Source: Synechococcus sp. WH 8016
Lineage (GTDB): Bacteria > Cyanobacteriota > Cyanobacteriia > PCC-6307 > Cyanobiaceae
Reading direction: 5' to 3'
Assembly: GCF_000230675.1 (NCBI RefSeq)
Contig: NZ_AGIK01000001.1
Location: forward strand, 682,001-746,000
Length of the DNA: 64,000 bases
Shown: one piece after another, positions 40,411 through 48,905 of the stretch
Layout: each line of letters begins with the position of its first letter
Numbering within the stretch: the stretch's first letter is position 1
Made by a program: the position numbers and the translations under genes
The notes under the pieces: model-generated
The model's input: the letters and a program-made list of their open reading frames with translations, nothing else
What the model was told of the DNA's origin: nothing
Databases searched by the model: none

Positions 40411-40578
40411 ATGTCGGCTTTTAAGCAGTATCTCTACGAAATGAAAGAGATGGTTGAAACTTGCGACGAGCAAGATGAATACATTCTTAAGGCCTTGATG
40501 GACACAGAACCAGAGCAATGGACTGGCGTTGAGAAAACTTACACACTTAAACCAAATGCAATCTCTCAAAAGAACTGA
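40411..40578 (+). CDS. 55-residue acidic protein
   Basis: MSAFKQYLYEMKEMVETCDE, then QDEYILKALMDTEPEQWTGV, ending EKTYTLKPNAISQKN. Overlaps the next gene by 23 bp. Unknown; probably in one operon with the four following genes. Confidence 0.55.
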   Translation: MSAFKQYLYEMKEMVETCDEQDEYILKALMDTEPEQWTGVEKTYTLKPNAISQKN

Positions 40579-40726
40579 AGCCGCTCGTGCTTCAGATGTA
40601 TTCGCATCACTAGATCAATTCAAGACAGAGCTAAAAGCTATCGCTGCCTCACAAGGTGTGAGCTCAACACTCCTCTATACAATCATCCGAGATTGGTCAG
40701 ATAGACAATTGAGGAGTGACTTATGA
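40556..40726 (+). CDS. Small helix-turn-helix-like protein
   Basis: 56 residues from MQSLKRTEAARASDVFASLD. The C-terminal part TELKAIAASQGVSSTLLYTI IRDW looks like a ribbon-helix-helix or short HTH, so it may be an autoregulator of this operon. The ATG is internal to the preceding frame; it ends with a 4-bp ATGA overlap with the next gene. Confidence 0.5.
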   Translation: MQSLKRTEAARASDVFASLDQFKTELKAIAASQGVSSTLLYTIIRDWSDRQLRSDL

Positions 40727-40929
40727 CTACACCAAAAGAAAAAAGGTTTCGCAACTCACTAAAGAATGCACGAGCTTATCGCAAGGAACTACTAGAGCTA
40801 CTTGCCGAGAAGATTCAAAGAGAAGACAAGCTACCACTTGAGTATGTGCCAGTCAGCTATGGCATTCTCGGCGATCTAGAACTAGACATCAACCTACTGG
40901 AACAAATTCTATCGATAGAAACCAAATGA
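40723..40929 (+). CDS. Small charged helical protein (paralog at 48902)
   Basis: 68 residues. RFRNSLKNARAYRKELLELL and LELDINLLEQILSIETK correspond to QVRLAVRELRGYRRSLLKQY and LKAECALLEQLLDLRK of the 48902 gene. ATGA overlaps on both sides. Unknown function. Confidence 0.6.
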   Translation: MTTPKEKRFRNSLKNARAYRKELLELLAEKIQREDKLPLEYVPVSYGILGDLELDINLLEQILSIETK

Positions 40930-41162
40930 GTAAGAAAAAACCACTTGAGCCAATAGAAGTTCAAAAGGCTGCCGATCAGTTCTTTCCTCTATACAAAATT
41001 GTATTAGAGCAGATGCCTGATGGAGCTACCGCTGAAGACACTCTCAAATGTTTTGAGGCGATCAGTAAGTTAGCTTACTTCAACCGATCACAAGAACCAA
41101 AAGGAATGCCATTTGGATTTAACAAACAAAACAAACCAGAAAATACTACAAAAGATGACTAA
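40926..41162 (+). CDS. Small unknown protein
   Basis: 78 residues, basic N-terminus (MSKKKPLEPIEVQKAADQFF), helical body with PDGATAEDTLKCFEAISKLA. Overlaps both neighbours. Unknown. Confidence 0.55.
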   Translation: MSKKKPLEPIEVQKAADQFFPLYKIVLEQMPDGATAEDTLKCFEAISKLAYFNRSQEPKGMPFGFNKQNKPENTTKDD

Positions 41163-41373
41163 TACTACTAAATTGAAATACACCATAAAACCACTAACCT
41201 CTATTGATGATGACAGAATTTTGATGCAACTGCCCATCAATGTTCGAGAACAACTTGGACAAGAAGTTGAAAGCGGCTTTCATTTATTCCTACATAGGCG
41301 AGACCTATTCTTTGAGAATGGCTTAGTGCAATACGTATTAGGTGAAAAGACGGTCAATGTAGAACTCAACTAA
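41155..41373 (+). CDS. Small beta-rich unknown protein
   Basis: 72 residues from MTNTTKLKYTIKPLTSIDDD; MQLPINVREQLGQEVESGFH looks like an AbrB/MazE-type swapped-hairpin start, which would make it DNA-binding, but the match is partial. Last gene of the overlapping run, followed by a terminator. Confidence 0.5.
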   Translation: MTNTTKLKYTIKPLTSIDDDRILMQLPINVREQLGQEVESGFHLFLHRRDLFFENGLVQYVLGEKTVNVELN

Positions 41374-41408
41374 ACCGCAGTAAAGCATCAGTTAACCCAT
41401 CTGTTATT

Positions 41409-41427
41409 GCGCCCTACCGGGCGCTTT
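41409..41427 (+). terminator. Terminator-like hairpin
   Basis: GCGCCC-TACC-GGGCGC followed by TTT, at the end of the 40.4-41.4 kb operon; a CCCCCC..GGGGGAT hairpin follows at 41443-41466. Confidence 0.6.
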
Positions 41428-41499
41428 AAAACGGGGGGTGGGATAGTTCCCCCCAATCGGGGGATTACATAACATCCCTTAGCTGCTTGTATATCAATA

Positions 41500-41544
41500 G
41501 GCCACCTGTCGGTGGCTTTTTCAAACAGTGTCCTGCAATAGGAC
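41500..41544 (+). terminator. Cassette terminator plus GTCCT/AGGAC hairpin
   Basis: GGCCACC-TGTC-GGTGGC with TTTTT, then GTCCTGCAATAGGAC (41530-41544) followed by GT. Confidence 0.75.
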
Positions 41545-41576
41545 GTTCACTTGTAAACCACACTAGATAAAAACAA

Positions 41577-41816
41577 ATGTCAATTCCAACTGCTGATAAA
41601 ATTACACTCACAGCAAATCAAATCGAAGAATTCAAAGCTCGCCTTACTCAATGCGATGAATCAGAAATCTGGGGCGAGGTCAAAGCTTACTCAAACGAAA
41701 TTACGGAATACGATGTATTCGTTGATGTGCTTGATAACCTTCGTGAGCAGCTATGTGTAATAGCTGAAACTGCAACACTTCGAAGCCACAGTTCTGACTG
41801 GACTTACTCTGCATAA
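41577..41816 (+). CDS. Small acidic unknown protein
   Basis: 79 residues (MSIPTADKITLTANQIEEFK, later CVIAETATLRSHSSDWTYSA). Follows a cassette terminator with the usual leader. Unknown. Confidence 0.55.
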   Translation: MSIPTADKITLTANQIEEFKARLTQCDESEIWGEVKAYSNEITEYDVFVDVLDNLREQLCVIAETATLRSHSSDWTYSA

Positions 41817-41880
41817 AAACCTTGGCAGCACTAAGCGTAAGACCAAATATCAATCAATAAACCACACGAGAGAAACACAA

Positions 41881-42273
41881 ATGACAACAACTATCGAACT
41901 TCCACAAGTAAGCTCCGTAATCAAGAGCAAAATCAAAGCGATCCTTGATAATGGTTTTACTACTGAACAAGGGAGAAAAATCTCAGAAGCGAAAGTCGAA
42001 GCATTTTCTACATATGGAGACGATACAACCGCTGACGACTTACATGAAGCTGTGAGTGAAGTTCTTTGTGACGTTGTATTTTCAGATGAAGAGTATGAAA
42101 AGTACAATTCAGACATCGAAGAATGCTGTGAACACTCCAGCTGGGAAACGATTATTCAAAAAGGCATATGGGATGTGCCTGATTACGTTGACGATACTGT
42201 CGATCAGTTGCTTGCAAAAATCAATGCACTGTCAGCTGAAGACCGCAAGTCATTACTTAATCGCATTAACTAA
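41881..42273 (+). CDS. Acidic unknown protein
   Basis: 130 residues; acidic helical (DDLHEAVSEVLCDVVFSDEE), C-terminal LLAKINALSAEDRKSLLNRI. That C-terminal pattern recurs in the 44993 product (VVERLNRMTETDRQFVLSRV), so the two may share a domain. Unknown function. Confidence 0.6.
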   Translation: MTTTIELPQVSSVIKSKIKAILDNGFTTEQGRKISEAKVEAFSTYGDDTTADDLHEAVSEVLCDVVFSDEEYEKYNSDIEECCEHSSWETIIQKGIWDVPDYVDDTVDQLLAKINALSAEDRKSLLNRIN

Positions 42274-42368
42274 CAACGAAGGCAACTTGCTCTACTAAAC
42301 CTTATGGCATTCAATTGAGATGTAAGCCCATGTACTAAACACGAAAACACATACACGAGATACAACAC

Positions 42369-42557
42369 ATGACCACGCAAACGAAACCTGAACTTACAGA
42401 ATCACAAAAAACTATTAGTGATGCACTGGGGCAATTAACAGAAGCTCTAGCTAATGCCCACAACCAAAACATACTCACACTCAAAACGTTAGACAGAGCT
42501 ATGAACGAAGCAAGTGAAATGGCACTTCACGAAATGGTATTACGTAAAACTCAGTGA
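42369..42557 (+). CDS. Small helical unknown protein
   Basis: 62 residues (MTTQTKPELTESQKTISDAL, then GQLTEALANAHNQNILTLKT), amphipathic helix. TGTAAGCCC lies 48 bp upstream. Unknown. Confidence 0.55.
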   Translation: MTTQTKPELTESQKTISDALGQLTEALANAHNQNILTLKTLDRAMNEASEMALHEMVLRKTQ

Positions 42558-42626
42558 CTAACATCGCCCACTACTCACTGCTGAGTGGCGGGTGATTCCT
42601 ACTTAACTAAACACAAAATAAATCAA

Positions 42627-42773
42627 ATGAGTCAATTCATTTTTACAACGACAACAATCACATTCATTGTTCTCCTTGCTTTCGCTGTAGAGCAACTTGG
42701 AGAAACGTTCGTAGATGACTACAGACAACGAAGAAACACCCAACAACGAATGGACGAATACCAAGAAGATTGA
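42627..42773 (+). CDS. 48-residue single-span membrane protein
   Basis: MSQFIFTTTTITFIVLLAFA, then a charged tail (DDYRQRRNTQQRMDEYQED). One transmembrane helix with cytoplasmic charged tail. Unknown. Confidence 0.5.
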   Translation: MSQFIFTTTTITFIVLLAFAVEQLGETFVDDYRQRRNTQQRMDEYQED

Positions 42774-42777
42774 ATAA

Positions 42778-42800
42778 CTTCCCCCATTTGGGGGATTACT
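42778..42800. repeat. CCCCCATTTGGGGGAT hairpin
   Basis: Perfect inverted repeat CCCCCATTTGGGGG plus ATTAC between two genes; same family as at 18837, 32466 and 41445. Confidence 0.5.
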
Positions 42801-42826
42801 ACCTAATACACCTTGCTTATATTCAT

Positions 42827-43957
42827 ATGACAACAGCCCCCGCACAACGCTTGCAGTACCTCTATCTCATTGCCTCTGGAAATGAAGATAACATTTTCAA
42901 GATCGGCATAAGCCACAGTCCTACTCAGCGACTGGAGCAAATCAAACGTGATTACAACGTCCCTGATGCTTACATCCTTGAATTTATGGATGTGCCGAGT
43001 AGAGATGAAGTGTTTGCTATTGAAAACGCACTACATACTCGGTTCGATAGCAAGCAATCAACTAAGTACCCTGGGCGTGAATGGTTCAAACTCAGTCCTA
43101 AAGACCTAGAAGATCTTCGATCTCTCTATCAAGAAAACTCAAATAGCTTTGCACAAGCCAGTGCCTACTATGGAATCATTGAAGAGATGGAACGCATATC
43201 TGATGTAGCAGAAACTGAAGACATGAAACGGCGGAAGCAGATTCATCACAATCGCGTCCACGGAAAAACCTATGACACTGCACCTAAAGGAATACTCAAG
43301 CGATACAACGATCTAAGCAGAAAATCTAGTGAAGGAATACTGGCTAGTCGATTCGAATTTCATCGTATCCAACATCCTATCGTTAAAGCTTTAAATGAAG
43401 CGAGGAACGATATTCTAGAAATCATTGGCGAAAAGGTTAAGCCATGTGGACTTCAAGTAGGAGTTATTGGCTTGATGTCTGGCATGGTCCTAGGAAGTGC
43501 TATTGCCCCTGCTGCAGTGAGCCCCATTACTTGGGGAACAACAGCCATTGGATTTATTGCCGGATCAATTTCTGGTGCAGCTAGAAAGTCTAAAGAGTCT
43601 GAAGCCTTAACCATCTCTTTAAATAACTGGGCAGATCACGAGTATCCAAATACTCGATTACAAACAATGGAATTTATTGAAGACAAGACTGAACACAAAA
43701 GCTTACTCATTCGTAAATACACGGAATCAAAACCAGTATTAAGAAAAGAGCCTGCACTTATGCCAAGGATTGACATAACTCAAACTATTACCAAGCCAAT
43801 GAAAGACAGGTACAGTAACAAAAACTATTTCCCAAAAGTAGCCACAGTAGCAACAATAGCTTGTGCTGGATTCTTCGGACTTGCATCTGTCGAAGGACAA
43901 GATAACAACCGTTACTCATTTGAACAAACGCCTCCAGCTATCGAGCGACTTACGTAA
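42827..43957 (+). CDS. T5orf172/GIY-YIG-like protein with membrane segments
   Basis: 376 residues. The N-terminal ~100 residues (LQYLYLIASGNEDNIFKIGI, SHSPTQRLEQIK, then AIENALHTRFDSKQ and YPGREWFKL) show the T5orf172 GIY-YIG-like order KIGxSxxPxxRlxqi...E..lH..F...R....EWF.l. A Gly/Ala-rich double hydrophobic segment follows at about 220-260 and another near 345-360. The nuclease-like head on a membrane-associated body is unusual. Not clearly related elsewhere to the GIY-YIG protein at 38825. Confidence 0.65.
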   Translation: MTTAPAQRLQYLYLIASGNEDNIFKIGISHSPTQRLEQIKRDYNVPDAYILEFMDVPSRDEVFAIENALHTRFDSKQSTKYPGREWFKLSPKDLEDLRSLYQENSNSFAQASAYYGIIEEMERISDVAETEDMKRRKQIHHNRVHGKTYDTAPKGILKRYNDLSRKSSEGILASRFEFHRIQHPIVKALNEARNDILEIIGEKVKPCGLQVGVIGLMSGMVLGSAIAPAAVSPITWGTTAIGFIAGSISGAARKSKESEALTISLNNWADHEYPNTRLQTMEFIEDKTEHKSLLIRKYTESKPVLRKEPALMPRIDITQTITKPMKDRYSNKNYFPKVATVATIACAGFFGLASVEGQDNNRYSFEQTPPAIERLT

Positions 43958-43978
43958 TTACTAAGTACTAATTGATTA

Positions 43979-44022
43979 GGCCACCTTCGGTGGCTTTTTC
44001 AAAAGGTGTTCTATCAAAGGAC
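43979..44022 (+). terminator. Cassette terminator plus second hairpin
   Basis: GGCCACC-TTC-GGTGGC with TTTTT, then GTTCTATCAAAGGAC (44008-44022) followed by GT. Confidence 0.75.
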
Positions 44023-44081
44023 GTTTCAAACCTACACTTTACATATACAGAACATGAAACGTAAGCACACTGGCAAAGCAA

Positions 44082-44375
44082 ATGAATACGAAGCTGATTA
44101 ATACAGTCCTTGCATTGCTTTGCTGCATCGGTGGATTTACCGGAACACTTTCCATTGGCTGGTATTTCTTCTGGGGTGAGACAAAACATGGTGGTGAATA
44201 CCCTATGGCATTGCACTACTACAGAGAATATCTACGCACAGGCAGGCATCACTTAAAAGAATCAGCTGCAATACATCGCAGTAATTCTGAGACATTAGCC
44301 CTCTGGGGGTTTATGTCTGCTAACTTAATGGCACTATCACTGATAGGGCTGAAAATTAAAACAACAAAGGACTAA
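44082..44375 (+). CDS. Two-span membrane protein
   Basis: 97 residues: hydrophobic segments at about 5-30 and 74-92, with a soluble loop (HYYREYLRTGRHHLKESAAI) between. Followed 1 bp later by the next gene. Unknown. Confidence 0.6.
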   Translation: MNTKLINTVLALLCCIGGFTGTLSIGWYFFWGETKHGGEYPMALHYYREYLRTGRHHLKESAAIHRSNSETLALWGFMSANLMALSLIGLKIKTTKD

Positions 44376-44376
44376 T

Positions 44377-44709
44377 ATGACAACCGCAATCGCACCCACT
44401 ACAACTGAATACAAAGTAACCTTTCACTGGACTGCTAGTGATTGGGAAAACTCAACCAACGCAGACGGTGAATACAACTACGACAATCAACCCAACGAAA
44501 CCACTGAGTGCTCGGTGACACTCCCTACAGATGCCACACCTTGGGATGTTTATTGCGCTGCTGATGAAGTAATTGGAGATGCTCCCAACACTGATGACAG
44601 TGTCTATGGCTGGGATGGCGATGGTATGTGTGTTGAATTCAACGGAAAAGTTTTAAACATCTCCGGCGACACGATTAAGCACACGGCCACCTGGTCTGAC
44701 TTTCACTAA
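44377..44709 (+). CDS. Acidic beta-rich unknown protein
   Basis: 110 residues (YKVTFHWTASDWENSTNADG, later DDSVYGWDGDGMCVEFNGKV). Very acidic, no motif. Coupled to the upstream membrane-protein gene. Confidence 0.6.
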   Translation: MTTAIAPTTTEYKVTFHWTASDWENSTNADGEYNYDNQPNETTECSVTLPTDATPWDVYCAADEVIGDAPNTDDSVYGWDGDGMCVEFNGKVLNISGDTIKHTATWSDFH

Positions 44710-44729
44710 ACAAATACACGAGATAAACC

Positions 44730-44906
44730 ATGACAAAAATACAAGACTTGACTTCAATTGAAACTGCACTATAGGCACTAGCTTCCTGCAACCTTAAAGA
44801 AGCAAATCATTCTCAATCCAAAAGGCTATGTGCAATCATTGATTCATTGCCCGATGAATTTAAATCTTGGATGAATGAGCGTATCTGCTGGCCTGAAGAT
44901 AAATAA
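44730..44906 (+). pseudogene. Small gene interrupted by an in-frame TAG
   Basis: The frame MTKIQDLTSIETAL is stopped by TAG at 44772-44774 and then continues ALASCNLKEANHSQSKRLCA, IIDSLPDEFKSWMNERICWP, EDK to TAA. Spacing, ATG context (ACACGAGATAAACCATG, as for neighbours) and the terminator at 44925 all fit a 58-codon gene. Most likely a nonsense mutation; amber readthrough is possible. The product is unknown. Confidence 0.5.
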
Positions 44907-44924
44907 TCAACTGAACCAGTCAAT

Positions 44925-44969
44925 GCCACCTGTCGGTGGCTCTTTCAAACCGTGTCCTCAAGAGAGGAC
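44925..44969 (+). terminator. Cassette terminator plus GTCCT/AGGAC hairpin
   Basis: GCCACC-TGTC-GGTGGC then TCTTTC, and GTCCTCAAGAGAGGAC (44954-44969) followed by GT. Confidence 0.7.
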
Positions 44970-44992
44970 GTACAACCACACGAGGAAACCTC

Positions 44993-45421
44993 ATGACTAC
45001 AACCATCACTGCTCCACTCAAAGGTGACACTTCACTCCGCACTGCAGTGGAACTACTCACACGTCTTACACCTTTACAGCTTGCTGATGCTGTAGATAAT
45101 ATCAACTACTACATGGACGAAGACACATACGGACCAACACGTGCCTTCCAGAAACACGGCTGCGTCGATATGCCTGAGCTTCGCGATGAAGATGTTTACC
45201 TATGGGTATATCAACTCCTATTCTCTGGGTGTACAGATCGTCTGGATGAGCTAAAAGATGAGGGACAAATCACAGTCTCTGATGAAACGACTGCACTAAT
45301 CACGCAACTGGAAGAGTTGTATGAGACGAAGCGTCAAGAAGGTCGGCTATTACAGGTCGTCGAGAGGCTGAACCGCATGACTGAAACGGATCGTCAGTTT
45401 GTACTGAGTCGAGTCAGCTAA
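44993..45421 (+). CDS. Acidic helical unknown protein
   Basis: 142 residues from MTTTITAPLKGDTSLRTAVE; DAVDNINYYMDEDTYGPTRA and a C-terminal LNRMTETDRQFVLSRVS resembling the end of the 41881 product. Unknown. Confidence 0.6.
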   Translation: MTTTITAPLKGDTSLRTAVELLTRLTPLQLADAVDNINYYMDEDTYGPTRAFQKHGCVDMPELRDEDVYLWVYQLLFSGCTDRLDELKDEGQITVSDETTALITQLEELYETKRQEGRLLQVVERLNRMTETDRQFVLSRVS

Positions 45422-45427
45422 TCACTA

Positions 45428-45449
45428 GACCCCTACTGGGGGTCTTTTA
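45428..45449 (+). terminator. Terminator
   Basis: GACCCC-TACTG-GGGGTC followed by TTTTATT. Confidence 0.7.
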
Positions 45450-45476
45450 TTCACAGTGTTTCATAAGAGAAATAAT

Positions 45477-45854
45477 ATGTTCAACAAAATCAAAGCCTTA
45501 CTAGGACTTACAAAGAAACCAAACACTCCAACTTCATTCCTTGTGCGTTCAAAACATAAGGACACCCATGTGTTCTTCACACAAGAGTTTGAGACACCAC
45601 AGGAATTAGATGAGTACTTAGAACGCTACCAACCAACAGCTCACCTGAATTACGTGAGCACAACCGTCTATGCCTGCTATGGCAAGAAGCGTCAGCTCAT
45701 CGAAATCCACGAGCACTGCACGGGTAACCCTGAATGGGAATACAGCAAGTTCAGAGATATTGCTGCATCACTAGGGGCAGAAATCGAACAACTGGACTCC
45801 TATCCCAATCAAAGCTCAGCGGTTAGCACCGTTGCTCGATTTACTTACGACTAA
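45477..45854 (+). CDS. Unknown protein
   Basis: 125 residues from MFNKIKALLGLTKKPNTPTS; basic N-terminus then beta/alpha mix (HVFFTQEFETPQELDEYLER). Unknown. Confidence 0.6.
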   Translation: MFNKIKALLGLTKKPNTPTSFLVRSKHKDTHVFFTQEFETPQELDEYLERYQPTAHLNYVSTTVYACYGKKRQLIEIHEHCTGNPEWEYSKFRDIAASLGAEIEQLDSYPNQSSAVSTVARFTYD

Positions 45855-45862
45855 CTCCATAT

Positions 45863-45906
45863 GCCACCTGACGGTGGCTGTTTATATCCGTGTCCTTACA
45901 AGGGAC
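45863..45906 (+). terminator. Cassette terminator plus GTCCT hairpin
   Basis: GCCACC-TGAC-GGTGGC then TGTTTAT, and GTCCTTACAAGGGAC (45892-45906) followed by GT. Confidence 0.65.
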
Positions 45907-45927
45907 GTATCCACATACCTACTACAT

Positions 45928-46911
45928 ATGTCTGAAACACTTCGCGAAATGAACAGCGGCTGGCTCCTCAAAGCTGATGGAAGTCAGTTCAACAGCGGTG
46001 TAATCACCGACCACAGCCTTCCAGCACGAGAAGCATTCGAGACAGCAGGTGCTCTATTCACTGTGTCAAAGCACCCACTCTTCTTCAAGGATGCGATTGG
46101 TCAAGAGCACGAAAGTAATGGCGTTGGTCTTGTAAGGCAAGACACAGGACGAGAGTTGGGTGTCGTTACTGCCAACTACGAGGTAGTTCAAAACGACAGG
46201 CTCCTCGAAATGGCTGAAGCCTTGCGGGACGAAGTCTCAATGGAGACAGTAGTGCTGATCCAGCACGGTGCAAAGGTTGCCTTCACAGCTCAGATCAAAG
46301 GGACCAACAGCGATGTTGTGCCTGGTGACACTGTCGGCAAACGCATCGTTGGTTATCTCGGACACGATGGCAAGACAGGGATCGGTGCCTTGTTCACCAC
46401 AGTGCGTGTTGTGTGTTCAAACACCTTGGCATTAGCCACTGCTAAGGCATCAGACCTGAAGCGTCTGACTCACAAGGGCGGAGCTAACGCTGATGTCACA
46501 ACACTGATCGAATCAATCAACGTTGCTCGCGAGTCATTCGATCAAGAGGTTGAAGGCTTAAAACTCTTAGCGAATACCCCTATGACCAACGACCTATGTC
46601 GTGAGTTCCTGGAACGTGTGTTTGCCAAAGAGATTGCTGGGCAGATCAAGAAAGACAAGGATGCTCCTGCAAGGGACAAGACCTTGGAAGACCTGCGCAT
46701 TACGAAGCACATCTACCGCGCTGTTAACAACGGCTTGGGTCACCAATACGCTCCAAACACTCTGTACTCAGCCTTCAATGCCGTTACAGAAGTCTTGACC
46801 TCACCTCTTACTGGTAGAGGCGAAAGCAAGCTGGGTTCACTTTGGTTTGGCGTAAATCGCAACCGTGTTGAAGCAGTACGTGAGATTGCCTTAGAGCTTG
46901 CGACTGCATAG
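45928..46911 (+). CDS. DUF932 family phage/plasmid-like protein
   Basis: 327 residues from MSETLREMNSGWLLKADGSQ. LGVVTANYEVVQNDRLLEMA, then VVLIQHGAKVAFTAQIKGT, and TTVRVVCSNTLALATAKA match the DUF932/TIGR03299 family (the VGxxYxxvQN...RVVCxNTLxxA signature). These proteins are frequent next to DNA repair and anti-restriction genes in plasmids and phages; their activity is not established. Usual family length. Confidence 0.85.
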   Translation: MSETLREMNSGWLLKADGSQFNSGVITDHSLPAREAFETAGALFTVSKHPLFFKDAIGQEHESNGVGLVRQDTGRELGVVTANYEVVQNDRLLEMAEALRDEVSMETVVLIQHGAKVAFTAQIKGTNSDVVPGDTVGKRIVGYLGHDGKTGIGALFTTVRVVCSNTLALATAKASDLKRLTHKGGANADVTTLIESINVARESFDQEVEGLKLLANTPMTNDLCREFLERVFAKEIAGQIKKDKDAPARDKTLEDLRITKHIYRAVNNGLGHQYAPNTLYSAFNAVTEVLTSPLTGRGESKLGSLWFGVNRNRVEAVREIALELATA

Positions 46912-46918
46912 CACCAGT

Positions 46919-46985
46919 CACATTTAGTAGTTAAATTACTACTGGAATGTTTCAACAGCCTGCTGTCATATAGCAGTGGGCTTAT
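46919..46985 (+). terminator. Terminator-like hairpin
   Basis: AGCCTGCTG...CAGTGGGCTT imperfect stem (about 46961-46983) after the DUF932 gene, preceded by a palindromic AGTAGTTAAATTACTACT. Confidence 0.45.
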
Positions 46986-47008
46986 CAAAATCAATATAAA
47001 GATTAACT

Positions 47009-47248
47009 ATGGATACTGCAGAAAGCAAACGCTCGAAGTTCGCACGCATCTTTCCAGCGAGGGTGCAAAAGATAAGGGACCAGTTACGCATACTAGGCAA
47101 CTGTTCTAGTAAAAGTAATTACGACTGGGACCAAAGCAAGGTTGAAATCTTCTTTGCCTTAATTCTCAAAGAAATAGTGACACTTGCAAGTGGCTTCGGA
47201 GTACCAGTAACAGCACAAGTAGGAGACAAAGACGTTGAACTTTTCTAG
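47009..47248 (+). CDS. Small unknown protein
   Basis: 79 residues. KRSKFARIFPARVQKIRDQL, then IFFALILKEIVTLASGFGVP; basic N-terminus and helical. Unknown. Confidence 0.55.
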   Translation: MDTAESKRSKFARIFPARVQKIRDQLRILGNCSSKSNYDWDQSKVEIFFALILKEIVTLASGFGVPVTAQVGDKDVELF

Positions 47249-47314
47249 CCAATGATTATCTCAACCAAACACACAACGGTAAACAGACCTTTGAAAAATC
47301 ACCTCAACATTCTT

Positions 47315-47491
47315 ATGTCAAGAGAAAAACTAATGAACGACATTGAAGCAATTGTCGAATCATATGTAACCGACATGACTAATCAAAACAAGTTTACAAA
47401 AGAGTTACGTGATGCTGTCTCTAGACATACTCACACTACACAGTTACGTAGGCGTAGGACACGCAAAACTCCAAGCTCTTGCAATGACTGA
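47315..47491 (+). CDS. Small basic unknown protein
   Basis: 58 residues from MSREKLMNDIEAIVESYVTD; C-terminal basic tail (HTTQLRRRRTRKTPSSCND). The frame is open from 47252; the internal ATG is preferred because the upstream part lacks a ribosome site. Unknown. Confidence 0.45.
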   Translation: MSREKLMNDIEAIVESYVTDMTNQNKFTKELRDAVSRHTHTTQLRRRRTRKTPSSCND

Positions 47492-47550
47492 AGTTTCTAA
47501 AAACTAAATAAAAACATCTACGTAAAACACACTACATACATAGAGGTTCT

Positions 47551-47757
47551 ATGCACCCAAAAGCGTTTGATGACTTACGCAAAATTGCTGATGCCATCGA
47601 TGTATTGAATGACTTTTCAGTATTAGGTGATTCCGAAGCTGACAATTTATTCATGAATCATCTAAATGACATTGACGTATCACTCGAAGATTACTGGGGT
47701 TATTACGGGGAAACCTGCCCAGTTGCATACAAATACCTAGGTAAAACAAATGACTAA
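47551..47757 (+). CDS. Small acidic unknown protein
   Basis: 68 residues (MHPKAFDDLRKIADAIDVLN, later LEDYWGYYGETCPVAYKYLG). GAGG precedes the ATG. Overlaps the next gene by 8 bp. Unknown. Confidence 0.6.
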   Translation: MHPKAFDDLRKIADAIDVLNDFSVLGDSEADNLFMNHLNDIDVSLEDYWGYYGETCPVAYKYLGKTND

Positions 47758-48043
47758 TTCAACCATGACAACAGAAGCAATCAAAGCAACTACTATCCCT
47801 GAGAACGCAGTGGTAGTCAACAACTACACATGGAACACATGTGAATATGGACAGTACCGAATCGAGAAAACACGATTTGGTTTATTCAAATCAATCGGCA
47901 AAGACGGAAACGATTTGGTCACAGGAGGTTCAGAAGAAGCTGTAATGGCTATTACACCGATGCACCTCGAAGCAAACTCACCTGATTACGATGGCAAGTA
48001 TGACGGCAATAAATTCTCATCATTTGTATCTGGGAAACTATAA
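47750..48043 (+). CDS. Unknown protein
   Basis: 97 residues with aromatic beta-like segments (NNYTWNTCEYGQYRIEKTRF). An internal ATG (residue 6) is an alternative start. Coupled to the upstream gene. Unknown. Confidence 0.55.
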   Translation: MTNSTMTTEAIKATTIPENAVVVNNYTWNTCEYGQYRIEKTRFGLFKSIGKDGNDLVTGGSEEAVMAITPMHLEANSPDYDGKYDGNKFSSFVSGKL

Positions 48044-48095
48044 TCCCACGACAAAAGATAACATCGACTAGATTAAAAATAAACGGTAAAAATAC

Positions 48096-48905
48096 ATGAG
48101 TTTAGAACTAAACGCAATACTTCACGGGGAATGTCCGACAATAGATATTCCCTCACTAGACAATATCAAAAATCTATCAAGCAATATTGACGATTGGCAG
48201 TATGTAAATCCTATGCTTCATGCTCGACGTCTAAATAAGATCTTAAAGAGCGATCCAATTCGTAGGCTATACGATTACACATCTCGTGCTTATGCTGCTG
48301 TACGCAGGTATCAATTGCTTCAAGAGAGTGGCTATACAAAACTTCCTGGTCAATGGGCACGCACAGAAGATGAACTATGGAAACCAGAAGACGTAGATAG
48401 CTGCGACTGGCGGTGGAATGCGCCAAGAGGTAGACCACCACTGTTCTGGCAATTTGTTGCTCACGGATCTTGTCATTGGAACTGCGAAGCAAACATTGAA
48501 GTTGCCAAAAGATTATTTCCAGATATTGAATGGATGGTCTTCAGTGGCACACTTCATTCCACAGTACTTGCTCCTGAAGAAAAACTATGCTTTGACCTCC
48601 AATACATTGCATTAGAGGTATCACTTAAAGCAGGGTTTGAACTATTGTTCGGAGAAGAGTTGAACAACTTTGACGAAATACTGGTAGGTACTGAAGAGTC
48701 ACCATATAAATGTTCTGAAGGTACTGCTGGTCCAGCAATGATGCTCTTCAATATGATTGACAAAGATTTTTCAGACAGACCAGAAGTAGCTCTACAACAT
48801 CTTCGTGACTTCATGGCTATGAAAGCTGACGAAGACTTTAGCCAAGAGCTTGTGGAATCACCATTGATCAAGCCTGCATTAACACTAGAAGTGATTGGAG
48901 CATGA
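48096..48905 (+). CDS. Phage-type unknown protein
   Basis: 269 residues. Central part FWQFVAHGSCHWNCEANIEV, AKRLFPDIEWMVFSGTLHST, with well-placed Cys/His, then a long helical C-terminus. I cannot name the family; it gives the impression of a phage auxiliary protein. Overlaps the next gene by 4 bp (ATGA). A TGTCCGACA palindrome lies inside its 5' end (48132). Confidence 0.65.
   Translation: MSLELNAILHGECPTIDIPSLDNIKNLSSNIDDWQYVNPMLHARRLNKILKSDPIRRLYDYTSRAYAAVRRYQLLQESGYTKLPGQWARTEDELWKPEDVDSCDWRWNAPRGRPPLFWQFVAHGSCHWNCEANIEVAKRLFPDIEWMVFSGTLHSTVLAPEEKLCFDLQYIALEVSLKAGFELLFGEELNNFDEILVGTEESPYKCSEGTAGPAMMLFNMIDKDFSDRPEVALQHLRDFMAMKADEDFSQELVESPLIKPALTLEVIGA

Noticed and set aside
48132-48140. 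TGTCCGACA inside the 48096 gene as another promoter
   Set aside because: Within coding sequence and not matched by a -10 box on either strand at the usual spacing.
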